A stretch of DNA of 64,000 bases, from assembly GCF_039543565.1 (NCBI RefSeq), contig NZ_BAABJZ010000104.1, forward strand, positions 1 through 64,000, written 5' to 3'. Positions 23,930 to 32,839 of this stretch are shown piece by piece (within the stretch, counting starts at the first letter, position 1; every line of letters starts with the position of its first letter). The notes beneath the pieces were generated by a model. The model did no database searches, was not told where the DNA came from, and saw only the letters and a list, made by a program, of their open reading frames with translations. A program made the position numbers and the translations under genes. The DNA comes from Ferrimonas pelagia (GTDB taxonomy: Bacteria > Pseudomonadota > Gammaproteobacteria > Enterobacterales > Shewanellaceae).

Positions 23930-24324
23930 TGTTCTATTATTCCTCTGCTCAACAGGGCTTTTAGTTGGTTTTATTTGTAGGGTTGATCTGTCAAGAATCG
24001 ATCAAAATAGGCGACCTTGCCGATCAAACTCCTTAAGCGCAGAACATTGATACCAGTAGCGGCTAAGTCCTGCCAGTGAATGCGGGCGGAAGTATGAAGT
24101 GGCGCACAGTATTGTTCTCTTAATTCCAATTACAGATCATGTTCTTACGATAATGATATGAGCGGCGTTCTGTCTTGTGGTTAATGTGCTGCTTGGTTGT
24201 TGGGGCTTTGCGTGGTGAGAAACAGTCGTGTGACATCCTGTTCCACTCTGGGGAAAATGGCGTCTTTTGGAGGTGACTTTCTTGCGGTTGTGGCTGAAAT
24301 TGTCTCTCGGCTCTGTAAGAAATT
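23930..24324. other. Intergenic region upstream of the MarR-like gene
   Basis: There is no convincing gene in this stretch. Short open frames on both strands lack SD sequences and recognisable products. The region is relatively AT-rich near 23930-24010 and 24110-24190, as expected for promoters. Confidence 0.5.
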
Positions 24325-24352
24325 GTCACTCCCGCCGCTGGGCGGAAGTGAC
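24325..24352 (-). terminator. Terminator-like hairpin after xthA
   Basis: GTCACTCCCGCC (24325-24336) and GGCGGAAGTGAC (24341-24352) form a 12-pair stem with loop GCTG. The single mismatch is a G-U pair in the minus-strand RNA. The following T content is low. It lies nine bases beyond the xthA stop. Confidence 0.65.
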
Positions 24353-24360
24353 TTGAGCCT

Positions 24361-25167
24361 TCAGTCGAGGAGGGTCCAAATGGGTGCATGGTCTGACGGT
24401 TTTTCGATGCCGCGCAACTCGTAATCCACATCGGAATCGAGTAGGCGTTGAGTCAGAGCATCGGTGGTCAGGATAACGTCGATCCTCAGCCCTCGATTGT
24501 CATCAAATCCGCGTGAGCGATAGTCAAACCAGCTGTAGCGATCGGATACGTCCGGCTTGAGATGGCGGAAGCTGTCGGTAAAGCCCCAATCGAGCAGGAG
24601 TTTGAGCCATTCCCGCTCCTCGGGCTGGAACGAGCATTTACCGGTTTTTAGCCAGCGTTTGGCATTGGGGGCGCCAATGCCGATGTCCAGATCCGTCGGG
24701 CTGATGTTGATGTCCCCCATCACCACGATCTGCTCTTCACGCTGGCATTGGCTATCGAGGTGGTGCATCAGATCGGCGTAGAACTTTCGTTTGGCCGGAA
24801 ACTTGGTCTCGTGGTTGATGTTTTCCCCTTGGGGAAAGTAGCCATTGAGCACCTTGATCGGCTGGCCGTCTTTATCAGCCAGCGTCACCATGATCATCCG
24901 CTTCTGGGCGTCCTCATCATCGGTTGCAAAGCCGTATTGAACTGCCAAAGGGGCCTGCTTGGTCAGCATGGCGACGCCGTAATGGGCTTTTTGACCGTGG
25001 TAGTGGACGTGATAACCCATGGCCTCAACGGCATCGAGCGGGAACTGCGGGTTATCGACCTTGATCTCCTGCAGACCAATGACATCCGGTTGGTGTTTTT
25101 CAATCAAGGCTTCTAGCTGATGCAGGCGGGCACGTAGGCCGTTGATATTAAATGAGACAAATTTCAT
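24361..25167 (-). CDS. xthA: Exodeoxyribonuclease III / AP endonuclease (XthA)
   Basis: A 268-residue enzyme of the EEP fold that incises abasic sites and degrades 3' ends during base-excision repair. Motifs match E. coli ExoIII: MKFVSFNINGLRARLHQL (Asn7), IGLQEIKVD (metal-binding Glu34), VVMGDINISPTDLDIG (Asp151, Asn153 equivalents), RIDVILTTD and the final PSDHAPIWTLL (Asp-His pair). Its ATG overlaps the yciI stop by one base (TAATG), so the two are co-translated. Confidence 0.95.
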   Translation of the reverse strand: MKFVSFNINGLRARLHQLEALIEKHQPDVIGLQEIKVDNPQFPLDAVEAMGYHVHYHGQKAHYGVAMLTKQAPLAVQYGFATDDEDAQKRMIMVTLADKDGQPIKVLNGYFPQGENINHETKFPAKRKFYADLMHHLDSQCQREEQIVVMGDINISPTDLDIGIGAPNAKRWLKTGKCSFQPEEREWLKLLLDWGFTDSFRHLKPDVSDRYSWFDYRSRGFDDNRGLRIDVILTTDALTQRLLDSDVDYELRGIEKPSDHAPIWTLLD

Positions 25168-25466
25168 TAGCCAAAAACTCGTTTATAGGGTTTGACGACG
25201 GAGCCAGTGTAGACACCAGCGGCAATATAGGGATCGGAATCTGCCCAGGCCTGGGCCTGCTCCAGCGAATCAAACTCGGCGACAACTAAGGAGCCGGTAA
25301 AACCGGCATCGCCGGGATCATTGCTGTCCACTGCAGGCAATGGACCTGCGGTCAGCAGTCGACCTTCATCCTGCAGTTGCTGCAATCGAGCACGATGTTC
25401 GGTTTGAGCGGTTTTGCGCAGAGGCAGGCTGTTGGCAACGTCGGTGGAGCAGATCATGTACCACAT
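25167..25466 (-). CDS. yciI: YciI family protein
   Basis: A 99-residue ferredoxin-like alpha/beta protein closely matching E. coli YciI over its whole length: ARLQQLQDEGRLLTAGPLPA, VDSNDPGDAGFTGSLVVAEF, AQAWADSDPYIAAGVYTGSV. The conserved His and Asp (HRARLQ, DP) form a putative active site. The family includes enzymes acting on chlorinated or muconolactone substrates, but the housekeeping role is unknown. It is the first gene of yciI-xthA, just downstream of the terminator of the OxlT-type carrier gene. Confidence 0.9.
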   Translation of the reverse strand: MWYMICSTDVANSLPLRKTAQTEHRARLQQLQDEGRLLTAGPLPAVDSNDPGDAGFTGSLVVAEFDSLEQAQAWADSDPYIAAGVYTGSVVKPYKRVFG

Positions 25467-25527
25467 CTGTTTGATCCTTCTATTTATCCAGAGTCAGTGA
25501 GAGGAAAAGTAGCACGGCTGGCAGGAT

Positions 25528-25560
25528 CAAAAAAGCCGGCGCACAGGGCGCCGGCTTTTT
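25528..25560. terminator. Terminator after the OxlT-type gene
   Basis: AAAAAGCCGGCGC (25530-25542) and GCGCCGGCTTTTT (25548-25560) form a perfect 13-bp stem with loop ACAGG. A- and T-runs on both sides make it bidirectional. On the minus strand it ends transcription of the upstream MFS gene before yciI. Confidence 0.92.
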
Positions 25561-25576
25561 GTTTGGAGGCAAGAGC

Positions 25577-26806
25577 TTAGGCGGAAGCCAACTCCGCCTT
25601 CTTGTCGGTTTGCTCTGCACCAACTGGCTTGATGAGCACCGCCAGTACCGCAGCAACGGCCAGCATGATGGCTGAGACGGTGTAGGCAATGGCGTAAGAG
25701 CCGGTTTGGTCAACCACCACGGTGGCCATCACTGGGCCCATGAAGCCGGACACACCCCAAGCGGTGTACAGTACGCCGAAGTTGGAGCCGTAGTTCTTCA
25801 TACCGTAGTAATCCGCGGTGATGGTCGGGAATACGGACAGCAGCGCGCCGTAACCGATACCGGCCAGTGCCGCACCCAGGACGAAGCCCAGCTCAGTGGT
25901 GAACATTGGGAACAGCATCATGTTCAGACCTTGCAGCAGGAACACCAGCAGCAGGGTTTGGGTGCGACCGATCTTGTCGGACAGCATGCCCATGCCGATA
26001 CGGCCAAAGGTGTTAAACACGGCCAGCGCCGCCACCAGGAACGCCGCGTTGGCGATACCGCCCTGAACGCTGGCGATGGTGGTGATGTTGCCGATCAGCA
26101 TCAGACCGGCAGAAGAAGCAAAGGCAAACATTACCCACAGCATGTAGAACTGCTTGGTTTTCACCATTTCGCGCCAGCTGAAGTCTTTACCGGTATCGGC
26201 TTTGGCCGCACTTTCGACCAGACCTTTTGGTGCTTCTGGGGTGTAACCGGCAGGCGGGTTAACAATGGTGAAGGCCAACGGCAGGGCGATCAGCAAGACC
26301 ATGCAGCCCAGCGCCAGGAAGGCATTGTTGATGCCGTAGTCGGCGATCAGCTTAGTGGTGGTGGGTGCCAAGTACAGTGGCGCCATACCGAAACCACCGG
26401 CGATCAGGCCGCTGACCAGACCTTTCTTGGAGGAGTGGAACCACTTCATTGCCGCTGGCGTCAGACAAGCGTAAGCGAAACCGATACCGGCACCGACCAT
26501 CACACCGAAGGTCAGAACCAGAGCAACGACGGAGGTGGCGAACGAAGAGGCGATCAGGCCCAGACCAACCATGGTGGAACCCAGGATCACCATGCGACGT
26601 GGGCCCATGCGATCCTGCAGGATCCCAGCGACCAGCAAAGAGGCGGCAAATACCACGATGGAGACGGTGTAAGGCATGCCTGCATCAACACTGGACCAGC
26701 CCAGCTCGCTCACCAGCGCTTTGCTGAAAACACTCCAAGCGTACAGGACGCCCATACACAGGTTGATTGCGATACCAGCAATCAGGATCTTTACGGCTCG
26801 ATTCAT
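25577..26806 (-). CDS. MFS transporter of the oxalate/formate antiporter (OxlT) family
   Basis: A 409-residue twelve-helix carrier. The N-terminus NRAVKILIAGIAINLCMGVLYAWSVF and the first-half loop DRMGPRR (MFS motif A) are typical of the OxlT/YhjX family. GIGFAYACLTPAAMKWF leads to the SSKKGLVSGLIAGGFGM region. A long central loop holds PPAGYTPEAPKG. The second-half motif A is SDKIGRT. In this family E. coli YhjX is induced by pyruvate; OxlT exchanges oxalate and formate. The ATG at 26806 has GAGAA seven bases upstream. An operator-like sequence lies at 26961-26973. Confidence 0.85.
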   Translation of the reverse strand: MNRAVKILIAGIAINLCMGVLYAWSVFSKALVSELGWSSVDAGMPYTVSIVVFAASLLVAGILQDRMGPRRMVILGSTMVGLGLIASSFATSVVALVLTFGVMVGAGIGFAYACLTPAAMKWFHSSKKGLVSGLIAGGFGMAPLYLAPTTTKLIADYGINNAFLALGCMVLLIALPLAFTIVNPPAGYTPEAPKGLVESAAKADTGKDFSWREMVKTKQFYMLWVMFAFASSAGLMLIGNITTIASVQGGIANAAFLVAALAVFNTFGRIGMGMLSDKIGRTQTLLLVFLLQGLNMMLFPMFTTELGFVLGAALAGIGYGALLSVFPTITADYYGMKNYGSNFGVLYTAWGVSGFMGPVMATVVVDQTGSYAIAYTVSAIMLAVAAVLAVLIKPVGAEQTDKKAELASA

Positions 26807-27124
26807 CACGGTTCTCTTTGACACGTCCGATGGGGTATCGGAACAGTTTCAACTTACGGATTCGGGTTTGCGCTTGGGCACTAAAGGCGGCGCAGTCTAC
26901 CAATGACCGGTCAAAACAAAAGCGGATCGCTCAAGTTTTGTGCGCTGGCGCAACGGTTATTTGGTCAGTCCAATTTAGGACGGCGTACTATAGTGGCTAA
27001 GCTCGGTTCAGGCCAGTGGGGAGAGGCAGGAAGGTCGGTCAATTTCATATTTTGACGGAGTGCACAGTTTTGCTGGATCTTGAGTGTGATCTGGGTCACG
27101 TCGAATTCGGTGTTAGACAGAGAA
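26807..27124. other. Promoter region of the OxlT-type gene
   Basis: No gene is seen here. The region holds a 10-bp palindrome TGACCGGTCA (26904-26913) and a near-consensus PdhR/LldR-like site (26961-26973), and lies upstream of the OxlT-type carrier gene. Confidence 0.5.
26961..26973. promoter_or_regulatory. Near-consensus PdhR/LldR-type operator-like site
   Basis: TTGGTCAGTCCAA matches TTGGT-N3-ACCAA at 9 of 10 arm positions and shares the centre CA with the two perfect sites near pflB. It lies 155 bases upstream of the OxlT-type ATG. Confidence 0.35.
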
Positions 27125-27162
27125 ACAAAACGCCCCGGCGCATTTTACTGCAGCGGGGCGTT
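27125..27162 (-). terminator. Terminator after yciB
   Basis: AACGCCCCG (27129-27137) and CGGGGCGTT (27154-27162) form a perfect 9-bp stem with a 16-base loop. On the minus strand it is followed by TTTTG. It ends the trp-yciB unit. Confidence 0.8.
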
Positions 27163-27187
27163 GTCTTGAGTGTGAAAGCAAAGGGCG

Positions 27188-27736
27188 TTAAGGCTCCTTT
27201 GTTTCCTCCTCTTCTTTGGGCATATGCCGATAGAGATAGACGATGGTCAGGATCAGGAAACCAAAGGTCATCCCCATCAGGCCGAACACCTTAAAGTTGA
27301 CCCAAGTCTCTTGCGCCATGGTGAACGCGACATAGAGGTTTAAGCCTGCGCAGCCGATAAAGAAGGCGGCCCAAGCATAACCGATCTTGGCCCAGATCGC
27401 GTCCGGCAGGGTGATCTCCTTACCCAGCATGGCCTTCATGGCCGGTTTACCCATCCATTGACTCACCAGCAAAGCGATAGCGAACAGGCTGTAAACCACG
27501 GTGACCTTCCATTTGATGAAGGCATCGTCGTTGAGCCAGACCGTTGCGCCACCAAACGCCAGCAGCAGGGCAAAGGTGGCCAGATGCATCTTCTCTACTT
27601 TTTTATAGAGCAAGTACATCAGACCGAGCTGGATCCCGGAGGCCACAACGATGGCGCCGGTGGCGGGAATGATCCCGTAAAATTTGTAGACGCCGAAGAA
27701 CACCAACAGCGGCAAAAAATCGAGGAGTTGTTTCAT
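27188..27736 (-). CDS. yciB: Intracellular septation protein A homologue (YciB/IspZ)
   Basis: A 182-residue inner-membrane protein with five membrane segments. It begins MKQLLDFLPLLVFFGVYKFYGIIPATGAI, the conserved signature, and contains NDDAFIKWKVTVVYSLFAIALL and the terminal FLILTIVYLYRHM. YciB is implicated in cell-envelope integrity and interacts with elongation and division proteins in E. coli. It starts 67 bases after trpA on the same strand with no clear terminator between, so read-through from the trp operon is likely. Confidence 0.92.
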   Translation of the reverse strand: MKQLLDFLPLLVFFGVYKFYGIIPATGAIVVASGIQLGLMYLLYKKVEKMHLATFALLLAFGGATVWLNDDAFIKWKVTVVYSLFAIALLVSQWMGKPAMKAMLGKEITLPDAIWAKIGYAWAAFFIGCAGLNLYVAFTMAQETWVNFKVFGLMGMTFGFLILTIVYLYRHMPKEEEETKEP

Positions 27737-27803
27737 GGATCTCTCTTGGAGCCGAACTTAAGGGCTCTAGCATACTTAAGTTCAGATCCGGTTCAAGGGC
27801 GGT

Positions 27804-28610
27804 TTAAGCCCGTGTGGCGGCCTTCATGTTTTGACAGAATTCGGTCAGTGCCGCATTTCGCGCCGCCGCGTCGTTCAGATCGGCGGCCAAGATCTTCACC
27901 ACGGCCGAGCCGGAGATCACTCCGGCGGCGCCAGCGGCAATGGCGTCCTTGACCTGCTCCGGCTTGGCGATGCCAAACCCAAGAATGGCAGGTGGTGCAT
28001 TGAACCGCTTGAGTCCGTCCAGCAGATGATCCACCGGCATGCCCGCCGCCGTCTCGGTACCGGTGACGCCGGCACGGGACAGCAGGTAGGTGTACCCTTC
28101 GCCTGCCTCAGCCACTTGTTTGAGCGTAGCCTCATTGGCGTTGGGTGGCGCGATGAAGATCGGCGCGACTCCGGCGGCCTTGGCGGCGTCGGCGAAGGGT
28201 TGGGATTCGCGCACCGGCACATCGGCGACCAAGACCGAATCGACGCCGACCTCGGCGCAGCGGCGGTAAAACACATCGAGGCCCGGCGAGAACACCAGGT
28301 TGGCGTACACCAGCAGACCAATGGGCAGATCCGGATGGCGTGCCCGCACCTGCTTAAGGATATCAAAACAGTGCTGCGGCGTGGTGCCTGCCGCCAGTGC
28401 GCGGATATTGGCGTCCTGGATGGTTGGGCCGTCGGCGGAGGGATCGGAGAAGGGGAAGCCCAACTCCAGTGCATCCGCGCCACCGGCGATCAGCGCTTCG
28501 ATGGCGGCCAGGCTGTCGCCCGGATTGGGATCGCCCAGGGTCAGGAAGGGGACGAAGGCGCCTTCGTTTTTGGCCTCAAGGGCAGTAAACAGGGATTGAT
28601 AGCGGCTCAT
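27804..28610 (-). CDS. trpA: Tryptophan synthase alpha chain (TrpA)
   Basis: A 268-residue TIM-barrel subunit that cleaves indole-3-glycerol phosphate to indole. ALELGFPFSDPSADGPTIQDANIRAL carries the two catalytic acids (Glu49 and Asp60 equivalents). LLSRAGVTGTE and ILGFGIAKPEQ form the phosphate-binding side. Its ATG overlaps the trpB stop by four bases, consistent with stoichiometric translation of the alpha2-beta2 complex. Confidence 0.97.
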   Translation of the reverse strand: MSRYQSLFTALEAKNEGAFVPFLTLGDPNPGDSLAAIEALIAGGADALELGFPFSDPSADGPTIQDANIRALAAGTTPQHCFDILKQVRARHPDLPIGLLVYANLVFSPGLDVFYRRCAEVGVDSVLVADVPVRESQPFADAAKAAGVAPIFIAPPNANEATLKQVAEAGEGYTYLLSRAGVTGTETAAGMPVDHLLDGLKRFNAPPAILGFGIAKPEQVKDAIAAGAAGVISGSAVVKILAADLNDAAARNAALTEFCQNMKAATRA

Positions 28611-29794
28611 AGCTTGCCCTCCTTCTCCAGAATGTCGTGAACGGTAAAGATATCCTTGTCGCCGCGGCCGGACAGATTGACCAGCAGCAGCGTCTCCTCG
28701 GTGGCCGCTTCGGCCATCTTGTAGGCTTGGGCTAGTGCGTGGGCGGACTCCAGCGCCGGAATAATGCCTTCGGTGCGCGCCAGCAATTGGAATGCCTCCA
28801 GTGCTTCGTCGTCAGTCACCGATGGGTACTCCGCGCGGCCGGTGGCGGCCAGATGGGCGTGCTGAGGGCCAACGGACGGGAAGTCCAGGCCGGCGGACAC
28901 GGAGTAGGACTCTTCGATCTGACCATGATCGTCCTGCATCAGCGGCGCTTTCATGCCAAAGAAGATCCCCAGTTTGCCGTGGGCCAGTGGCGCACCGTGC
29001 TCGCCGGACTCGATGCCGTGGCCGGCAGGCTCGACGCCGACAAGACGGACCCCCTCCTCTTCGATGAAATCGGCGAACATGCCGATGGCGTTGGAGCCGC
29101 CGCCGACACAGGCGATCACCGCATCCGGCAGCTTGCCTTCGCGCTCGAGGATCTGTGCTTTGGCCTCAGCCCCGATCATGCGCTGGAACTCCCGTACGAT
29201 CGTGGGGAACGGATGCGGCCCGGCCGCGGTGCCCAGCAGATAGTGGGCCTTGTCGTAGTTGGCGCTCCAGTCGCGCAGCGCTTCGTTACAGGCATCTTTT
29301 AAGGTGGCGGAGCCGGCGTGTACCGGGATCACTTCCGCGCCCATCAGGCGCATGCGGAACACGTTCGGGCTCTGGCGCTCGACGTCTTTGGCGCCCATGT
29401 AGACCTTACACTTGAGGCCCAGCAGGGCACAGGCCAGGGCGGAGGCTACGCCGTGTTGGCCAGCACCGGTCTCGGCGATGATCTCGTTTTTGCCCATGCG
29501 TTTGGCCAACAAGGCCTGACCCAACACCTGGTTGGTCTTGTGGGCGCCGCCGTGCAGCAGATCTTCGCGCTTAAGGTAGATGGACACCTTGTCGTTCGGG
29601 CTGAAGTTGCGGGTCTTGGTCAGCGCGGTCGGGCGACCGGCATAGTGCTTGAGCAGATCGGTGAACTCTTGTTGAAATTCCGGATCTTGCTGGGCGTCGA
29701 TGAACGCCTGCTCGAGTTGGTCGAGGGCCGGCACCAGAATTTGTGGCACAAACTGGCCACCGAATTCGCCGAAGTAAGGGTTGAGGATACTCAT
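28607..29794 (-). CDS. trpB: Tryptophan synthase beta chain (TrpB)
   Basis: A 395-residue PLP enzyme joining indole and serine. The Schiff-base Lys is in KREDLLHGGAHKTNQVLGQ (Lys near residue 87). ETGAGQHGVASA carries the catalytic Glu, and CVGGGSNAIGMF the phosphate loop. SAGLDFPSVGPQHAHL is the conserved substrate loop. GAGAG precedes the ATG. Length fits E. coli TrpB. A 29-base gap separates it from trpCF. Confidence 0.97.
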   Translation of the reverse strand: MSILNPYFGEFGGQFVPQILVPALDQLEQAFIDAQQDPEFQQEFTDLLKHYAGRPTALTKTRNFSPNDKVSIYLKREDLLHGGAHKTNQVLGQALLAKRMGKNEIIAETGAGQHGVASALACALLGLKCKVYMGAKDVERQSPNVFRMRLMGAEVIPVHAGSATLKDACNEALRDWSANYDKAHYLLGTAAGPHPFPTIVREFQRMIGAEAKAQILEREGKLPDAVIACVGGGSNAIGMFADFIEEEGVRLVGVEPAGHGIESGEHGAPLAHGKLGIFFGMKAPLMQDDHGQIEESYSVSAGLDFPSVGPQHAHLAATGRAEYPSVTDDEALEAFQLLARTEGIIPALESAHALAQAYKMAEAATEETLLLVNLSGRGDKDIFTVHDILEKEGKL

Positions 29795-29823
29795 GGGTTC
29801 TCTCTTTAATTCTGTTTATCGGA

Positions 29824-31233
29824 TCAATACTGACGGATCTTGCGGAGGCTGATGGCGACTTTGCCCGGATCTTTTATCCCAGGCGCGGTCTCCACCGCCG
29901 AATTCAGATCGAGGCCGTAGAAGCCCGCTGCCGCGGCGGCGTCGATGTTGTCGGGGCCGAGGCCACCGGCGAGGAAGGCTTCGCTGCGCGCGGTGGTGAT
30001 CCGATCCCAATCAAAGATTTGGCCGGTGCCACCAAACTGGCCATCGTTGGCGGAGTCATAGAGGCGTCGGTCGGCGTTCGCCACGTCGTTGCTGCCATCG
30101 GGTTTGACCGCTTTGACGATCATGCAGTCGCAGCCCTCTTGCGTGAGAGCATGACGCAGTTTGTCGATGTAGCGTGCATCCTCGTTACCGTGCAGCTGTA
30201 CCGCGTAGAGGCCCAGCTCTTTGGCCAGCGCCGCGATCTGCTGCTTGGATTGGTCGACAAAAACGCCGATAAAGCGCAGCGGGGCGGCGTGGATCAGCCG
30301 TTTGGCTTGCTCCGGGCTGACGCAGCGGGGTGACTTCTCGGCGAAAATGAGACCGCCGTAGCTGGCGCCGGCCTTGGCTACCGCCACGGCGTCCTCGACT
30401 CGGGTCAGGCCGCAGATCTTGGTGTGACCATAGATGAGTTGGCGGCAGGCGAGATCCACATCCGGCTGCTCGGTCAGGCTGGAGCCCACCAAGAATGCAT
30501 CGGCATGGGGGGCCAAACGGCGAACCTGAGAATGGCAGTAAATGCCGGACTCACTGATCACCACCCGATCGGACGGCACCTGACCGGCCAGACGTTCGGT
30601 GGTAGCCAGATCGATGGAGAGATCGCGCAGATCCCGGTTGTTGATCCCGATGATCTGGGCATTGAGGGCGATGGCGCGCGTCATCTCCTCCTGATTGCTC
30701 ACTTCGGTCAACACGTCCAGCCCCAGTAGCGCCGCTTCGGCGGCCAGCTCGGTGTAGAGTTGATCGCTTAGCACGGAGAGCATCAACAGCGCCGCATCGG
30801 CACCGAGGTGGCGGGCCAGGCGCAGCTGGCGTGGATCGATGATGAAATCTTTGCACAGCACCGGCACGGAGACCGCCTCGCGCACCGCCTTCATGTACTC
30901 GAAGTCGCCCTGGAAGAACTGTTCGTCAGTTAGCACCGAAATGCCGGCGGCGTATTGGTCGTAGACGCGACCGATGGCCACGGGATCGAAATCGGCGCGG
31001 ATCAACCCTTTGGAGGGGCTGGCTTTCTTGCACTCCAAGAGGAAACCGGTGGGGCCCTCTTTCAACGCATCGAACAGGCTGCGATCGGACTTGGCTGCGC
31101 GGGTGTCGAGCAAGTCGCCGTAGCGCTGGGCCAGTGCCGCGATGTGGGCCGGTTTGGTGGCGACAATTTTATCCAGCACGGTGCCGGTTTGGCGCAGCTG
31201 ATCGATGTCGACGTTGTGATTGAGTTTGCTCAT
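29824..31233 (-). CDS. trpCF: Bifunctional indole-3-glycerol-phosphate synthase / phosphoribosylanthranilate isomerase (TrpCF)
   Basis: A 469-residue fusion of two TIM barrels. TrpC is residues 1 to about 262, with FLLECKKASPSKGLIRADFDP (catalytic Lys) and LCKDFIIDPRQL..GADAALLM. TrpF is from about 264, KICGLTRVEDAVAVAKAGASYGGLIF, with its general-base Cys and the later FLAGGLGPDN phosphate loop. The fusion order is the one known in enterics and vibrios. The start overlaps the trpD stop by four bases. Confidence 0.96.
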   Translation of the reverse strand: MSKLNHNVDIDQLRQTGTVLDKIVATKPAHIAALAQRYGDLLDTRAAKSDRSLFDALKEGPTGFLLECKKASPSKGLIRADFDPVAIGRVYDQYAAGISVLTDEQFFQGDFEYMKAVREAVSVPVLCKDFIIDPRQLRLARHLGADAALLMLSVLSDQLYTELAAEAALLGLDVLTEVSNQEEMTRAIALNAQIIGINNRDLRDLSIDLATTERLAGQVPSDRVVISESGIYCHSQVRRLAPHADAFLVGSSLTEQPDVDLACRQLIYGHTKICGLTRVEDAVAVAKAGASYGGLIFAEKSPRCVSPEQAKRLIHAAPLRFIGVFVDQSKQQIAALAKELGLYAVQLHGNEDARYIDKLRHALTQEGCDCMIVKAVKPDGSNDVANADRRLYDSANDGQFGGTGQIFDWDRITTARSEAFLAGGLGPDNIDAAAAAGFYGLDLNSAVETAPGIKDPGKVAISLRKIRQY

Positions 31234-32249
31234 TGGCTGCTGGCCTCGGCGAAGGACTGGATCAACTCCAAGGCTTTACCCGAGTCCATGGTTTCCAGCG
31301 CCAACCGAGTGCCGGCCTGGATGGAGTCGGTGACGCCGGCCAGATATAAGCCTGCGCCTGCGTTGACGGCCACGGCGGCGCGCTGGGCCGGGGTGCCTTC
31401 TCCGGAGAGAATACGCTCGGAGATCGCCTTGTTTTCGTCCGGCTCACCGCCGCGGATCTCGCTCAGCTCAAACTGATCGACCCCCAGCTGCTGCGGCGAA
31501 TACTGCCGCTCGATCAGTTCGCCATCTTTGAGCTCGATCACCTGACTCTCGCCGTGGATAGCCAGTTCGTCCAATCCCAGCCCGTGTACGACCAAGGCCC
31601 GTTTGACGCCCATAGAGCGGATCACCTCGGCGATCGGCCGGATCAGCGTGGCGTCATAGACCCCCAACAGCATCTGGGTCGGTCGGGCTGGGTTAATGAG
31701 CGGGCCCAACAGATTAAACAGGGTGCGGGTCTTGAGTTGGGCTCGAACCGGGGCGGCGTGCTTCATGCCGGCATGGTAGAAGGGGGCAAACAGGAAGGTC
31801 ACCCCTAGGTGCGCCAAGCATTCAGCTGAGCGCCCCGGCGTCATGGTCAGGTTGATGCCAAACTGGGTGAGCAAGTCCGACGCGCCCGACAGGGAGGAGA
31901 CGCTGCGGCTGCCGTGCTTGGCGACACGGGCGCCGGCGGCGGCGGCGACAAAGGTGGCGGTGGTGGAGATATTGAAGGTATTGGCTCCGTCCCCGCCGGT
32001 GCCGACGATGTCCAGCAGCTCCCCCTCCGGACGGGGATAGGGCTTGGCGGCATCGCGCAGTGCTTCGGCGGCGCCGGCGATCTCATCGATGGTCTCGCCG
32101 CGGACTTTCATTGCGGTCAGTACCGTAGCCAGCTCGACCTCGTTGATCTGACCATTGACCACCTGACCAAACAGAAACTTGGCTTGTTCTCGGGTGAGCG
32201 GCTGGCCATCCATCAGTTGGGCCATCAATTTTTGGGTTGGGATCAGCAT
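31230..32249 (-). CDS. trpD: Anthranilate phosphoribosyltransferase (TrpD)
   Basis: A 339-residue stand-alone enzyme transferring the phosphoribosyl group of PRPP to anthranilate. DIVGTGGDGANTFNIST is the PRPP-binding loop, VAKHGSRSVSSLSGASDLL the second substrate loop, and LLGPLINPARP and VHGLGLDE are conserved. The ATG at 32249 (MLIPTQKLMAQLMDGQPL) is chosen over an upstream open stretch of 54 codons that is only trpG read in another frame. It overlaps trpG by seven bases. It is not fused to TrpG, unlike E. coli. Confidence 0.95.
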   Translation of the reverse strand: MLIPTQKLMAQLMDGQPLTREQAKFLFGQVVNGQINEVELATVLTAMKVRGETIDEIAGAAEALRDAAKPYPRPEGELLDIVGTGGDGANTFNISTTATFVAAAAGARVAKHGSRSVSSLSGASDLLTQFGINLTMTPGRSAECLAHLGVTFLFAPFYHAGMKHAAPVRAQLKTRTLFNLLGPLINPARPTQMLLGVYDATLIRPIAEVIRSMGVKRALVVHGLGLDELAIHGESQVIELKDGELIERQYSPQQLGVDQFELSEIRGGEPDENKAISERILSGEGTPAQRAAVAVNAGAGLYLAGVTDSIQAGTRLALETMDSGKALELIQSFAEASSQ

Positions 32250-32839
32250 AAGGGCGCGTCCTTGGTCAGCATATCTAAGGTTCGGCTCAGCAGGGCAGCG
32301 CCGTGTTCGGTCAAAATGGATTCGGGGTGGAATTGGAAGCCGACGGCGCGGTGCTCGGGATGGACCACGGCCATGGCCATGCCGTCCACTTGCGCCGGTA
32401 CGTGCAGGCAATCCGGTAGCTCTAGTCCCACCAACGAATGATAACGGGCGATGGTCAGCGGGTTGGGCAGGCCGTCAAACAGCGGGCTTTGATCGTGCTG
32501 CATCGGACTGGATTTGCCGTGCATGACCTTGGCCGCACGACCGACGCGGCCGCCGTAGTGTTCGATCAGCGCCTGGTGACCCAGGCAGATCCCCAGCACC
32601 GGCAATTTGCCAGCCACCAGAGACAGGAGTTCCATCAGGCAACCCGCTTCGTGGGGGGCGCCGGGGCCGGGCGAGAGCACCAACACACCGGGCTCGGCTT
32701 GGGCCAACAGTTTGTCGGCCAACACGTGGGGATCGATGTCGTTACGGTAGACGGTGACCGGGTAGCCGGCGCTGCGGAACTGATCCACCAAATTCCAAGT
32801 AAAGGAGTCGAAGTTATCGAGCAGGGTGACCGGGATCAT
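32243..32839 (-). CDS. trpG: Anthranilate synthase component II, glutamine amidotransferase (TrpG)
   Basis: A 198-residue class I glutamine amidotransferase delivering ammonia to TrpE. VLLDNFDSFTWNLVDQF is the N-terminal signature, LVLSPGPGAPHEAG the oxyanion strand, and LPVLGICLGHQALIEHYGG carries the nucleophile Cys. HPEHRAVGFQFHPESILTEHG supplies the catalytic His and Glu. Start overlaps the trpE stop by four bases. Confidence 0.96.
   Translation of the reverse strand: MIPVTLLDNFDSFTWNLVDQFRSAGYPVTVYRNDIDPHVLADKLLAQAEPGVLVLSPGPGAPHEAGCLMELLSLVAGKLPVLGICLGHQALIEHYGGRVGRAAKVMHGKSSPMQHDQSPLFDGLPNPLTIARYHSLVGLELPDCLHVPAQVDGMAMAVVHPEHRAVGFQFHPESILTEHGAALLSRTLDMLTKDAPLC

Noticed and set aside
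25706..26821. 371-codon open frame antisense to the OxlT-type carrier
   Set aside because: Gly/His/Gln-rich composition and no domain; the carrier on the minus strand has twelve helices and MFS motifs.
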